In this document: positions 17,884 through 25,189 of the stretch, piece by piece | Position numbering within the stretch: position 1 is the first letter of the stretch | How the letters are laid out: every line of letters starts with the position of its first letter | DNA from: Stackebrandtia albiflava | GTDB lineage: Bacteria; Actinomycetota; Actinomycetes; Mycobacteriales; Micromonosporaceae | Assembly: GCF_007994225.1 (NCBI RefSeq) | Contig: NZ_VLLL01000007.1 | Location: 62,001 to 126,000 of the forward strand | Length of the DNA stretch: 64,000 nt | Direction: 5' to 3' | Notes under the pieces: generated by a model | What the model was told of the DNA's origin: nothing | Seen by the model: the letters and a program-made list of their open reading frames with translations, nothing else | The model's database searches: none | Program-made: the position numbers and the translations under genes

Positions 17884-18585
17884 TCACGACGGGTGGAACT
17901 GAAGCTGTTGGTGGTCCGGCTCCGAGCAGGGCGCGGTCGCCACGACACGACCCTCCGCGAACTCGTGGTCCTCGAACACCGCCAGGCACTGCCCGGCCGC
18001 GGTGCGCAGCCGGAGGGTCCCGTCGTCCGACGGCGACAGTGTGAACTCCTGCATCGGTTCCTCAGCGTCACATGCGTAGGGCGCGAAGTAGTAGACGTCG
18101 TCCTCCTCGGCGGCCTCGTCGTCGAGTTCGGGGCCGTCAGCCTGAAGACAGTAGTCGTCGGCGAAATCGGGGTCAAGGAATCCGATGCGGACGGTGTCCG
18201 GGGCCGTCCCGTCGACCGTGAACCGTGTGCCGTCGCCTTCGCATTCCATGGCGGCCAACACGATCCGGTCGACATCACCACCGTGTGGTGACAGGCCCAG
18301 ACAGCTTCCCGGGCCGCCGATCGAGATCCGGTACTCGCCGTCCGCAACCGGGCCGTCGTCCACGGGCGTCTCGGAGGCGGTCGCCGGTTTCCCGGCGGGC
18401 GCGGCCTCGTCACCGCCGCCGGCGGACAGGGTGACCCAGATCAGCGCGGCGACCAGCACGACCGCGACGGCTCCCACCGCGACCACGGCGGCACGGGCAC
18501 CGCGGGCGGTGGCGAGGGTGGCTCCGGCGCCGGTCTTGATCCGGTCGGGGGTGGAGGGGCCGTCCTCGCGCCAGCGTGCGGTCAT
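17884..18585 (-). CDS. single-TM protein with six-Cys extracellular domain (paralogue 1)
   Basis: A 233-residue protein. The cytoplasmic N-terminus (WREDGPSTPDRIKTGAGATL) and the TM helix (VAVGAVAVVLVAALIWVTL) closely match the next gene upstream. The extracellular part has six cysteines in CLGL, MECEG, YCLQ, YACDA, QCLAV and APCSE contexts, with repeated QC-L-x-V units that resemble a ricin/beta-trefoil carbohydrate-binding fold. The ATG at 18585 has GGAG seven bases upstream. It is co-directional with and 19 nt from its paralogue, and both lie in the operon led by WXG100 genes. Confidence 0.7.
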   Translation of the reverse strand: MTARWREDGPSTPDRIKTGAGATLATARGARAAVVAVGAVAVVLVAALIWVTLSAGGGDEAAPAGKPATASETPVDDGPVADGEYRISIGGPGSCLGLSPHGGDVDRIVLAAMECEGDGTRFTVDGTAPDTVRIGFLDPDFADDYCLQADGPELDDEAAEEDDVYYFAPYACDAEEPMQEFTLSPSDDGTLRLRTAAGQCLAVFEDHEFAEGRVVATAPCSEPDHQQLQFHPS

Positions 18586-18604
18586 GCGGACTCCAGGGGT
18601 GGGT

Positions 18605-19339
18605 TCACAGGGAGGTGAACGCGAACGTCCGGCCCTCGGCCGGGTCGCAGGGGGCGGTGCCGACACCGTCGCCGGCGGGCAGGCTCCATTCGGTGAAGAC
18701 CGTCAGGCACTGTCCGGCGGCGGTCTGGATCCGGAACAGGTCGCCGTCGGCGACCAGGGTGAACTCCTGGAGCCGCTGCCCGGCGTCGCAGGAGTAGGGC
18801 GCGAAGTAGTACAGGTCCTCGGGTTTCGCGGTGTCGTCGGCGAGGCCGGGGCCGTCCGGTTGGAGGCAGAACTCGGTGAAGCCCGGGTCGAGGAAGGCGA
18901 GCCGCACGGTCTGGGCGTCCACGGCGGTGAGCGCCAGATGGCTTCGCGTGTCGTCGCAGGTGCCGCCGGCGACGACGAAGCGGTCGGGAAGGCCGTCGGG
19001 GTGTTCGGACAGTACGAGGCAGGTGTCGCCGCCGTCCGGTCGTATCTGGTAATCCCCGTCCGGGACCGGGCCTTCCGGCGCCGCCGGAGTGGTCGGGGAG
19101 GTCTGCGGTTCGGGGCTCGGTGAGGCGGAGGGGGACCGCGCGGGGTCGGCGACGGTCGCGCCGCCGTCGCCGCCGAACGAGACGGTCGCCCAGATCAGCG
19201 CGGCGACCAGGACCACGGCCACCGCCGCCACCGCGACGAGTGCGGCGCGCGGGCTGCGGGCGGTGTTCAGCGTGGCGCCCGCGCCCGCCCGGATACGGTC
19301 GGGTGTGGACGGACCGTCGTGTCGCCACTGTCCGGACAT
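18605..19339 (-). CDS. single-TM protein with six-Cys extracellular domain (paralogue 2)
   Basis: A 244-residue protein paralogous to the gene at 17884-18585. The N-terminus (WRHDGPSTPDRIRAGAGATL), TM helix and all six extracellular cysteines align (TCLVL, GTCDD, FCLQ, YSCDA, QCLTV, APCDP). The linker after the membrane is Ser/Pro/Thr-rich. The cytoplasmic and TM parts are far more similar between the two than the outer domains, which suggests selection for a shared inner partner, perhaps the secretion machinery, and diversification outside. AGGAGAG precedes the ATG. Confidence 0.7.
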   Translation of the reverse strand: MSGQWRHDGPSTPDRIRAGAGATLNTARSPRAALVAVAAVAVVLVAALIWATVSFGGDGGATVADPARSPSASPSPEPQTSPTTPAAPEGPVPDGDYQIRPDGGDTCLVLSEHPDGLPDRFVVAGGTCDDTRSHLALTAVDAQTVRLAFLDPGFTEFCLQPDGPGLADDTAKPEDLYYFAPYSCDAGQRLQEFTLVADGDLFRIQTAAGQCLTVFTEWSLPAGDGVGTAPCDPAEGRTFAFTSL

Positions 19340-19347
19340 GGGCTCTC

Positions 19348-19707
19348 CTACGGCAGGGGGCTCGGGGCGCCGGGATCGAACAGGCTCGATTGTTGCATCT
19401 CGCGTTCCCGCTCCTCCCGCTCCTTGCGTTCCTGTTCCTGCTGGAACGCGCTGGTGACGGCGATCGCGGCGACGATGAGGGCGACCACCACGAGTCCGAT
19501 GAGGGCGGCGGGCCACAGCGACAGGCGTTGCCGCCAACTGCGCGACGCGCCGTACAGCAGGGCGGACCTCAGTTGCCGTCGCCGCAGCGCCGCGGCCTGG
19601 AGGATGTGCCGTTCGGTGTCGGCGGTGCGACGCATGGGAGTGGGCACCGGGTCCCGGTCGCCGGGGCCGGCCGGTGCCGCGGTCTCCCCGGCGGCCGGGT
19701 CGGTCAC
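19348..19707 (-). CDS. single-TM protein in the ESX operon
   Basis: A 119-residue protein. A soluble, Arg-rich N-terminal half (residues ~1-65) precedes one TM helix (WPAALIGLVVVALIVAAIAV), then a charged coiled coil of Glu/Arg/Lys and a short Pro-rich tail. No family was recognised. Its GTG start overlaps the stop of the WXG100 gene as GTGA, and the next gene starts only nine bases after its stop, so it is firmly part of the ESX-linked operon. Confidence 0.65.
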   Translation of the reverse strand: MTDPAAGETAAPAGPGDRDPVPTPMRRTADTERHILQAAALRRRQLRSALLYGASRSWRQRLSLWPAALIGLVVVALIVAAIAVTSAFQQEQERKEREEREREMQQSSLFDPGAPSPLP

Positions 19708-20000
19708 GAGAACCTGGAGATCATCCGGCCGGCGAGCGCGGCGATGGACGAGGCGTTCTCGTCGGTGGCGTTGATGAGCCGCTGGAACGCCTCCTGCGCC
19801 TGCTGGTAGTGGTCGTCGAAGTTCTTGCCGTCGGCGTCCTTCTCGTCCCAGCCGGCGCCCTCCCAGTTGCCGAGGACGGCCGCGGTCTGGGACTTGACGT
19901 CGTTGAGGATGGCCTCGAACTGCCCGCGGTGGCCGATCTGGGTGTCGGCGAGCGCGCTGAGCAGTCCGGAGTCGCCGCCGAGTTCGTATCCGATGCTCAC
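19704..20000 (-). CDS. WXG100 family ESX protein
   Basis: A 98-residue WXG100 protein (EsxA/CFP-10 family), a helical hairpin secreted as a dimer by type VII systems. The turn motif W46-E47-G48 sits in the middle, as expected. No clear YxxxD/E secretion tail is visible at the C-terminus, so the signal may be supplied by a partner. The ATG follows AAGGAGACC. It is the second gene of the operon and 18 nt from the first, with which it probably pairs. Confidence 0.85.
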   Translation of the reverse strand: MSIGYELGGDSGLLSALADTQIGHRGQFEAILNDVKSQTAAVLGNWEGAGWDEKDADGKNFDDHYQQAQEAFQRLINATDENASSIAALAGRMISRFS

Positions 20001-20018
20001 GGTGGTCTCCTTGTCGGG

Positions 20019-20348
20019 TCAGACGTGATTGATTGTGAGGCCGGTGCGGGCGGCGGCGAAGGTGGCCTGGCCCTCGTCGTCGGTGGTGACGGCGTCCTGT
20101 TGGCCCTCGGACAGGTCCACGCCGTTCTGGGAACACCATCGCATCAGGCCGTTGAACGCCTCGGTGAGGTCGTTGCGGGCGTCGCGGAAGGCGGGAAGGG
20201 TGTTCCCGGACACCGCCCGGTGGTCCTCCTCCATGTCCGCGATCAACTGGCTGAGCCGGGTGTGCATGTCCTGGGCGGAGTCTCCGGCCTGCTGACCGGC
20301 CAACCCCATGGCGTCCCCGGTGGTGAGTTTGAACGCCTGCTCGCTCAC
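20019..20348 (-). CDS. WXG100-like ESX partner protein
   Basis: A 109-residue, mostly helical protein of WXG100 size. The hairpin turn reads SGNTLPAF rather than W-x-G, as in many partner subunits. The GTG at 20348 follows GGAGGCGCA. Short size, first place in the operon and the adjoining true WXG100 gene suggest the two form the secreted heterodimer. The -10 box of its promoter lies about 60 bp upstream (20408-20437 element). Confidence 0.7.
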   Translation of the reverse strand: MSEQAFKLTTGDAMGLAGQQAGDSAQDMHTRLSQLIADMEEDHRAVSGNTLPAFRDARNDLTEAFNGLMRWCSQNGVDLSEGQQDAVTTDDEGQATFAAARTGLTINHV

Positions 20349-20383
20349 TGCGCCTCCTCCATTGTGTAGTCGATCCGCGGGGC

Positions 20384-20412
20384 TTGAAGATTGCAGATGC
20401 AAAGGGTACTGT
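20384..20412 (+). promoter_or_regulatory. sigma-70-type promoter for the substrate operon (plus strand)
   Basis: TTGAAG at 20384-20389 and TACTGT at 20407-20412 are separated by 17 bp, close to the housekeeping consensus. The start would be near 20419, leaving a leader of about 120 nt before the gene at 20539. Its -10 overlaps that of the opposite promoter. Confidence 0.65.
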
Positions 20413-20437
20413 ACTCACCCGAAGAGACAGGTGTCAA
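20408..20437 (-). promoter_or_regulatory. sigma-70-type promoter for the ESX operon (minus strand)
   Basis: Read on the minus strand, TTGACA (20437-20432) and TACAGT (20413-20408) are 18 bp apart, a strong housekeeping-type promoter. It points at the WXG100 gene starting at 20348. The -10 box shares five bases with the plus-strand -10, so both promoters use the same melting site. Confidence 0.65.
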
Positions 20438-20538
20438 ACCGTGACGACTCAGAGGCCGCGCACATCGGACGCGGGGTTCATGCCCGCAAAGGCACCGAGA
20501 ACGGGCGGACGTCGTGGTGACGGAGACAGGAGGCAACC

Positions 20539-20967
20539 ATGGTCGTCGGTGTTAACGGTGACGCCGCAGCCACCGCCGGGGACAACACGATCGACGCGTC
20601 GGTGGTGTTCCAGCGACTCGAAACCGACTTCGCCACGTCACTGGAGGACGCCGCCGCCGCGTGCAAGGGCGAAGTGGAGTCGGTCGTCGGATCCGGCTTC
20701 GAGTCCTACCTCTCCGAACACCGCGGCGCACTGGCCGAAGTCGAGGCCCACGGCACGAGCGCCGGGGGGAACCTGCGCGCCAGCGCCTTCGACGGCGCCA
20801 ACACCGACCACGACATGGCCATCACGTACGAGGGCGCGTCACGCGGCCCGGGACCGTGGCGCGACGGCGGATACGCGTACGTCCCGTACTCGGACGGGTC
20901 CACTGCGGACGGAGGCGCGCCGCCCGCCGACGGCACCGGCTTCTCCCCCTACATAAACATCAACTGA
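20539..20967 (+). CDS. putative ESX-secreted WXG100-like protein with aromatic tail
   Basis: A 142-residue protein. Residues 1-105 look helical and WXG100-like (SVVFQRLETDFATSLEDAAA, then a helical run ending in GGNLRASAF) without a W-x-G turn. The remaining tail is Gly/Pro/Tyr-rich with several YxY and PY motifs. No signal peptide or TM is present. AGGAGG lies in ideal position before the ATG. It is the first gene of the operon with the 756-residue protein and is divergent from the ESX genes, which makes it a likely substrate or chaperone. Confidence 0.6.
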   Translation: MVVGVNGDAAATAGDNTIDASVVFQRLETDFATSLEDAAAACKGEVESVVGSGFESYLSEHRGALAEVEAHGTSAGGNLRASAFDGANTDHDMAITYEGASRGPGPWRDGGYAYVPYSDGSTADGGAPPADGTGFSPYININ

Positions 20968-20994
20968 GCCGGCCAGATCCGGAAGGACCCTTCG

Positions 20995-23265
20995 ATGGCA
21001 ACGTTCTCCCCCTACGAACCCGAGACGGATCCGGGCGTCCTCGCGGACCACGCGGCCCAACTGATCGGCATCGCCGGCCGGATCACCGGGCACGGCGTCA
21101 CGGTCACCACCGCCATCGGTTCCGGGGCGATGGAGTTCTCCGAGATGATCGCCGAACCGATCCGGGGGGTCGCCACCGAGAACGAGGCGGCCTGGACCTC
21201 CGCGATGCAGGCCGCCATCTACGGTGCCGCCGTCGCCGCCGACTTCGCCGCCGACATCCTCGAATACGAGGGCAAGATCGACGCCCTGAAGGAACGGTGG
21301 CACGAGGGTGCCGTCCGCAACTTCGGCGCCGGCCACGACACCGAGGCCGAGGGGTTCGACGCCGACTTCGACGCCGGGAGGGCCGCCCTGCTGGCGGAAC
21401 TGAACGCCGAGGCCAAGGCCGCGAAGTCCGACTTCGAGACCGCAGCAGACGACCGCAAGGCCGACCTCGACAGCGGCCCGACGGCCGAGTCGATACAACG
21501 GCTCATCGACGAGGGCATGATGCCCTGGTTCATGGGGAACAACCTCTGGGGCGACGCCGCGGGCACACCACCGGCCGTCCTGCAACGCGAGTACGCCGAC
21601 AAGGCGGAGTACCACCTGAACGGCGGGGCGGACGGCGAACTCGACGAGGCCGACCTGCGCGCCGCCAACCGGATCCTCGGTGCCTTCGGTGAGTACGCCG
21701 ACTTCAGCTACCGCCTCATGGACAACCTCGGCGCCCAGGGACTCCTGGAGACGGCGGGACGCATCGGCGCCGGAGGTTTCGGCTCGGACCTGACGGCGGA
21801 GATCCAGGCGAACCTGGGTGTCGCCCTCGCCACCGCCACCGACCCGGACAACGGCGGCCCGTCGGTGGGTTCTGAGTGGATCCAGGAACTCATGAACGCG
21901 GGTGGCCAGGACCTTCAGATCGTGGGTAGTAGCGGAGAGGGCAACTACGGCCTCGGGTACTACGCACTGGCTCCCCTGTTGCTGCAGACCGACCGGCCGT
22001 TCGCACCCGAGCTGCTGGTGCCCGTGACCGAGCACATGATGCGCCTCGACGAACGCGGCGCGTTCATGAACCCGAGCATGTTCGGCATGTCGGGGGCCGA
22101 TGCCAACCGGTTCGATCCGACCGGGCGGCTCAACGGCAGCCCGCTCAACGCCGGCCTCACCGCGATGAACAACAACCCCGAGTCGGCGACCATCTTCTTC
22201 TCCGAGAACGGCCGGTACGAGGAACTGGTCGGCGAGTACGAGTACCAGGTGTACGGTCACGCGTTCGACGACGACGCGATCGACGACAACCTGACTCACC
22301 TGATCGGGGGCCAGGCGTCGCATCACGTCGACATGGACCTGGTCGGCGACGCCTTCGAGGCCGCCGTCACCGGGCTTCCCGCCGGCACCGCTGTCGACGG
22401 CGACCGGCCGCGCCACACCGAGGACATGATCACCATCATGGAACGCGCCATCGAATACGTCGCCGAACACCCCGAACGCTTCGACAACGATGAACGTGCG
22501 TTCGTCGTGATGGACAACTTCGCGAACGCCTCCGTGCACTACATGGAGGACATCCACCGGCTGTTCTCCGACGAGATCTACGAGTGGATGCCCGAACCGC
22601 ACGGCGACCGTGCGTTGGACGTGTCGGACTCGAAGCTGGAGAACTGGTTCAACCTCATCGGCGGCGACGTCGAGGCCGCCGGCACGGTCTGGGGCGGCAG
22701 CCAGGCACTGGTGCTCAGCCAGATCGCGGAACTGCCGCCGGAGGCGTTCCAGTCCGGCGCCGGCGAGATCTCCGAGGTCCACGGCCTGATAGCGGGCGCG
22801 TTGCACAGCGGCATGTACGAATCCCTGCACGGCGACGTCAAGGACGAGGCGGAACTGCGCAGCAAGTGGATCTTCGGCGCCAAGGCGGGTCTGTCGTTGG
22901 CAGGCGGCTTCGCCACCGGGGGTCTGTCGCTGGCCGCCGGCGCGGCGGCCGGCGTCCCGATCGGCTGGGGAATCGACGCGCTCGCCGGGACGTGGGAGAT
23001 GTCGCCGGAGGAGTTCAACGCCCGGGTGGAGGAGAACGCCGAACGGTACAACGACGACTACGACGAGATGCGGGAAGGCGCAGGCGGCGAACACATCGAC
23101 GCCTATCGGGACGCGTTGATCGAAGCCAACCCGGCGTTGGCCGACGCCACCGTCGAGGTGGAGGACGAGAACGGCGACATGGTGGACTACCCGGTGGTGG
23201 ACATCATCGTCCACAACCACTTCGAACGCTACTGGGAGAACGTCGAGATCCCCGTCGAACGCTGA
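20995..23265 (+). CDS. large putative type VII secretion substrate with glycine-zipper segment
   Basis: A 756-residue protein without a signal peptide. The first ~170 residues are long alpha helices (ADHAAQLIGIAGRITGHGVT onward), consistent with a WXG/LXG-type targeting domain. The middle part (~300-560) contains repeated helical units with NNNPESATIFF, like DUF6571-type proteins. Residues ~625-660 form a Gly/Ala-rich hydrophobic stretch (GGFATGGLSLAAGAAAGVP), a glycine-zipper candidate. The C-terminus is acidic. No catalytic motif was found. GGAAGGA precedes the ATG, 27 nt after the previous gene. A membrane-active effector is possible but unproven. Confidence 0.6.
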   Translation: MATFSPYEPETDPGVLADHAAQLIGIAGRITGHGVTVTTAIGSGAMEFSEMIAEPIRGVATENEAAWTSAMQAAIYGAAVAADFAADILEYEGKIDALKERWHEGAVRNFGAGHDTEAEGFDADFDAGRAALLAELNAEAKAAKSDFETAADDRKADLDSGPTAESIQRLIDEGMMPWFMGNNLWGDAAGTPPAVLQREYADKAEYHLNGGADGELDEADLRAANRILGAFGEYADFSYRLMDNLGAQGLLETAGRIGAGGFGSDLTAEIQANLGVALATATDPDNGGPSVGSEWIQELMNAGGQDLQIVGSSGEGNYGLGYYALAPLLLQTDRPFAPELLVPVTEHMMRLDERGAFMNPSMFGMSGADANRFDPTGRLNGSPLNAGLTAMNNNPESATIFFSENGRYEELVGEYEYQVYGHAFDDDAIDDNLTHLIGGQASHHVDMDLVGDAFEAAVTGLPAGTAVDGDRPRHTEDMITIMERAIEYVAEHPERFDNDERAFVVMDNFANASVHYMEDIHRLFSDEIYEWMPEPHGDRALDVSDSKLENWFNLIGGDVEAAGTVWGGSQALVLSQIAELPPEAFQSGAGEISEVHGLIAGALHSGMYESLHGDVKDEAELRSKWIFGAKAGLSLAGGFATGGLSLAAGAAAGVPIGWGIDALAGTWEMSPEEFNARVEENAERYNDDYDEMREGAGGEHIDAYRDALIEANPALADATVEVEDENGDMVDYPVVDIIVHNHFERYWENVEIPVER

Positions 23266-23702
23266 CGACGCGCCGGAGTCGCGCCCGAACCGGGCGGATC
23301 CGGCGGGTGACACCACGCCCGCGCGTCCCGGGCCGGGTCGCCCGCCGTCCCCCGCTCCGCCCGGGCCATGCGCCCCCGGCACCGGCCGGCATCCGGCCGT
23401 GATCGTTCACCCGCCGCGCATTCCTGAAGCCGGGCTGAATATCCCGTTGACACCGTTTCGCCCGATTCTGGATACTTCGGGTGCCGGGGTGGTCTGCCCC
23501 CGGTCGGGGTGGGGGGTGGATGTGGTGCGTCCACGTCGTCCCGTGTGGTCGTCGTGGCCTTGTCGTATCCACCGGTGGAGTTCCCGCCGTCCACAGGCGG
23601 TCGCGCGCACGCCGATGGCCCCGTCTCACACCGTGCGAAGGCCGGCCGGTTCCATCCCGCGCCGCCCGGCCCGACCCGGCCCGCCCACCGTCGGCGGGTT
23701 CC
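23266..23702. other. 437-bp gap between convergent substrate gene and eccD
   Basis: No gene is visible. The gap holds a small 7-bp hairpin (CGGCCGG/CCGGCCG, 23383-23399) that may terminate the upstream gene, and a consensus-like plus-strand promoter at 23447-23476. The right half is Gly/Val-codon-like GC-rich sequence without a good frame or ribosome site. Confidence 0.45.
23447..23476 (+). promoter_or_regulatory. promoter-like element with no gene downstream
   Basis: TTGACA (23447-23452) and GATACT (23471-23476) lie 18 bp apart. No plus-strand coding region follows until eccC at 25190, and the transcript would run antisense through eccD. It may be the promoter of a small or antisense RNA, or chance. 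Confidence 0.4.
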
Positions 23703-25025
23703 TCACCAGCCCACCGCCGCGTACAGGCCGGTGATCTGGCCGCAGATCGCGATCATCCCGGCCACCAACAGGATCTCCACGACCCGGATTATGCGGGCGG
23801 CCGACGCATTGGCCACTGTGGAACGCGGCACCGACGCCAGGCCCACGTATACGAGGGCCGCCAGCACCGCGACCGCGGGCGCCCACGGCAGCAGCACCGA
23901 ACCGGCCAGCAGCCACCCCGCCGCGCAGATCGCCAGGGACAGCGTGCCCGCCACCCGGAACGGTGCGACGTGGCGGGTCTGGTCGAACACCCGGGACCGC
24001 GACAGCAGCGCCAGTCCCGCGCCGAGCGCCAACAGTCCGGGCCACAGTTCCCCACGGGACACCAGGACCAGGACGGCGGTCGTCGCCACCGTCGCGATCG
24101 CCAGGATCGCGCCGGTCAACACGGCGTCCAGCCGGGCCAGGATCGCCGCCAGGCGCGGCTCTCGCACCTCCTCACCGGCCTGAATATCGCGGTCCACACC
24201 GAACAGTCCACTGAGTCCCATGGCGGCGCGCGGCAGCAGTCCGATCGCGAACACCGTCAGGACCAGGGCGATGCCGACCGTCGCCGTCAACGGCGCGCCG
24301 AACTGCATAGCGATGACGACGGGTGTGGCGATCGAGGCGACCACCGCCAGGCCGACCGTGAACGGCAGTGCCAGCGGCGTACCGACCAGCGACACGAGCA
24401 TGAGCGCCACCGCCGCCCAGGCGCCGTAGGTGTGGCGCAGCAGTTCACCCACGAGTCCGTCGGGGGCGATCGACTCGGAGGCCAGGTGGGTGATTCGCCA
24501 CGCCCACAACGCTCCGGCGGCCAGGCTCAGCCGGGACAACAGCGGCGCCTGGTCCGCCGACCACCAGCTCACCACCGTCGCCGAGAGGCAGACCAGTCCC
24601 CCGGTCAACAGCACGGCGAGATCCGCTCCGGGTACGAACGCGGCGGCCACCACCGCGACGGCCGCGACGATGGTGGCGTAGAGCCTGCCGGTTCCGGCCC
24701 GCCACCGGTGTCCGGCGGACTCGACGTGATCCTCGACGCTGTCGCGCACGTCCTCCACGGCGGCGGGCAGTACCGCGTCGGTGGCGTCGTGGAGGTGAAG
24801 GACGTCGCCGTCCCGTACCGCCGCGTCGGCGAGGCTGCGCGCCGGGTGGAGCCGGGTGCCGTCCACCGTGGTGAGTTCCCAGCTCGCGGCGTGCCCGTCG
24901 CGGCCCGCGAGGCCCCGGTTCAGCAACGGTGGCAACAGTTCCGCCACCGGCACGCCCGAGGGCAACGCCATGTCCCTCGTGCTCTCCGGACCGACGACGG
25001 TGACACTGCTGTACTGGCCGGGCAC
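23703..25025 (-). CDS. eccD: EccD-like type VII secretion integral membrane protein
   Basis: A 440-residue protein. Residues 1-~85 form a ubiquitin-like domain (SVTVVGPEST onward, with a GVPVAELLPPLL helix), and the rest holds about 11 TM helices, the EccD architecture. EccD builds the membrane channel of ESX systems and its ubiquitin-like domain contacts EccC. The GTG at 25025 (VPGQYSSVTV) has GGAG five bases upstream and gives the usual N-terminus; the longer frame from 25106 is unlikely. It is divergent from eccC with a 164-bp promoter region. Confidence 0.85.
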   Translation of the reverse strand: MPGQYSSVTVVGPESTRDMALPSGVPVAELLPPLLNRGLAGRDGHAASWELTTVDGTRLHPARSLADAAVRDGDVLHLHDATDAVLPAAVEDVRDSVEDHVESAGHRWRAGTGRLYATIVAAVAVVAAAFVPGADLAVLLTGGLVCLSATVVSWWSADQAPLLSRLSLAAGALWAWRITHLASESIAPDGLVGELLRHTYGAWAAVALMLVSLVGTPLALPFTVGLAVVASIATPVVIAMQFGAPLTATVGIALVLTVFAIGLLPRAAMGLSGLFGVDRDIQAGEEVREPRLAAILARLDAVLTGAILAIATVATTAVLVLVSRGELWPGLLALGAGLALLSRSRVFDQTRHVAPFRVAGTLSLAICAAGWLLAGSVLLPWAPAVAVLAALVYVGLASVPRSTVANASAARIIRVVEILLVAGMIAICGQITGLYAAVGW

Positions 25026-25090
25026 GCTGACTCCAGAAGACCTCGAAGGGTGTCTATGATTGCGATCGCGAAGCATGAATGCGCGGGAGG

Positions 25091-25120
25091 TTGGCGCCGC
25101 GACCACAACGAAGGTAACCT
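25091..25120 (+). promoter_or_regulatory. candidate eccC promoter
   Basis: TTGGCG (25091-25096) and TAACCT (25115-25120) are 18 bp apart in the eccD-eccC divergent gap. The start would lie near 25127, giving a leader of about 60 nt. No matching clear promoter was seen for eccD. Confidence 0.4.
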
Positions 25121-25189
25121 ACGCGAACTGCTCGGCCGCAGTCAAACGTCCCCACGGCCGAGACCGACCCCTCCGAGACGGGAGCTGGC

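Noticed and set aside
20839-23382. Long minus-strand open frame of about 847 codons opposite the putative ESX effector
   Set aside because: It lies exactly antisense to a gene with a good ribosome site, has low-complexity Gly/Asp/Val/Arg composition and no recognisable domain. Such antisense frames are normal in GC-rich DNA.
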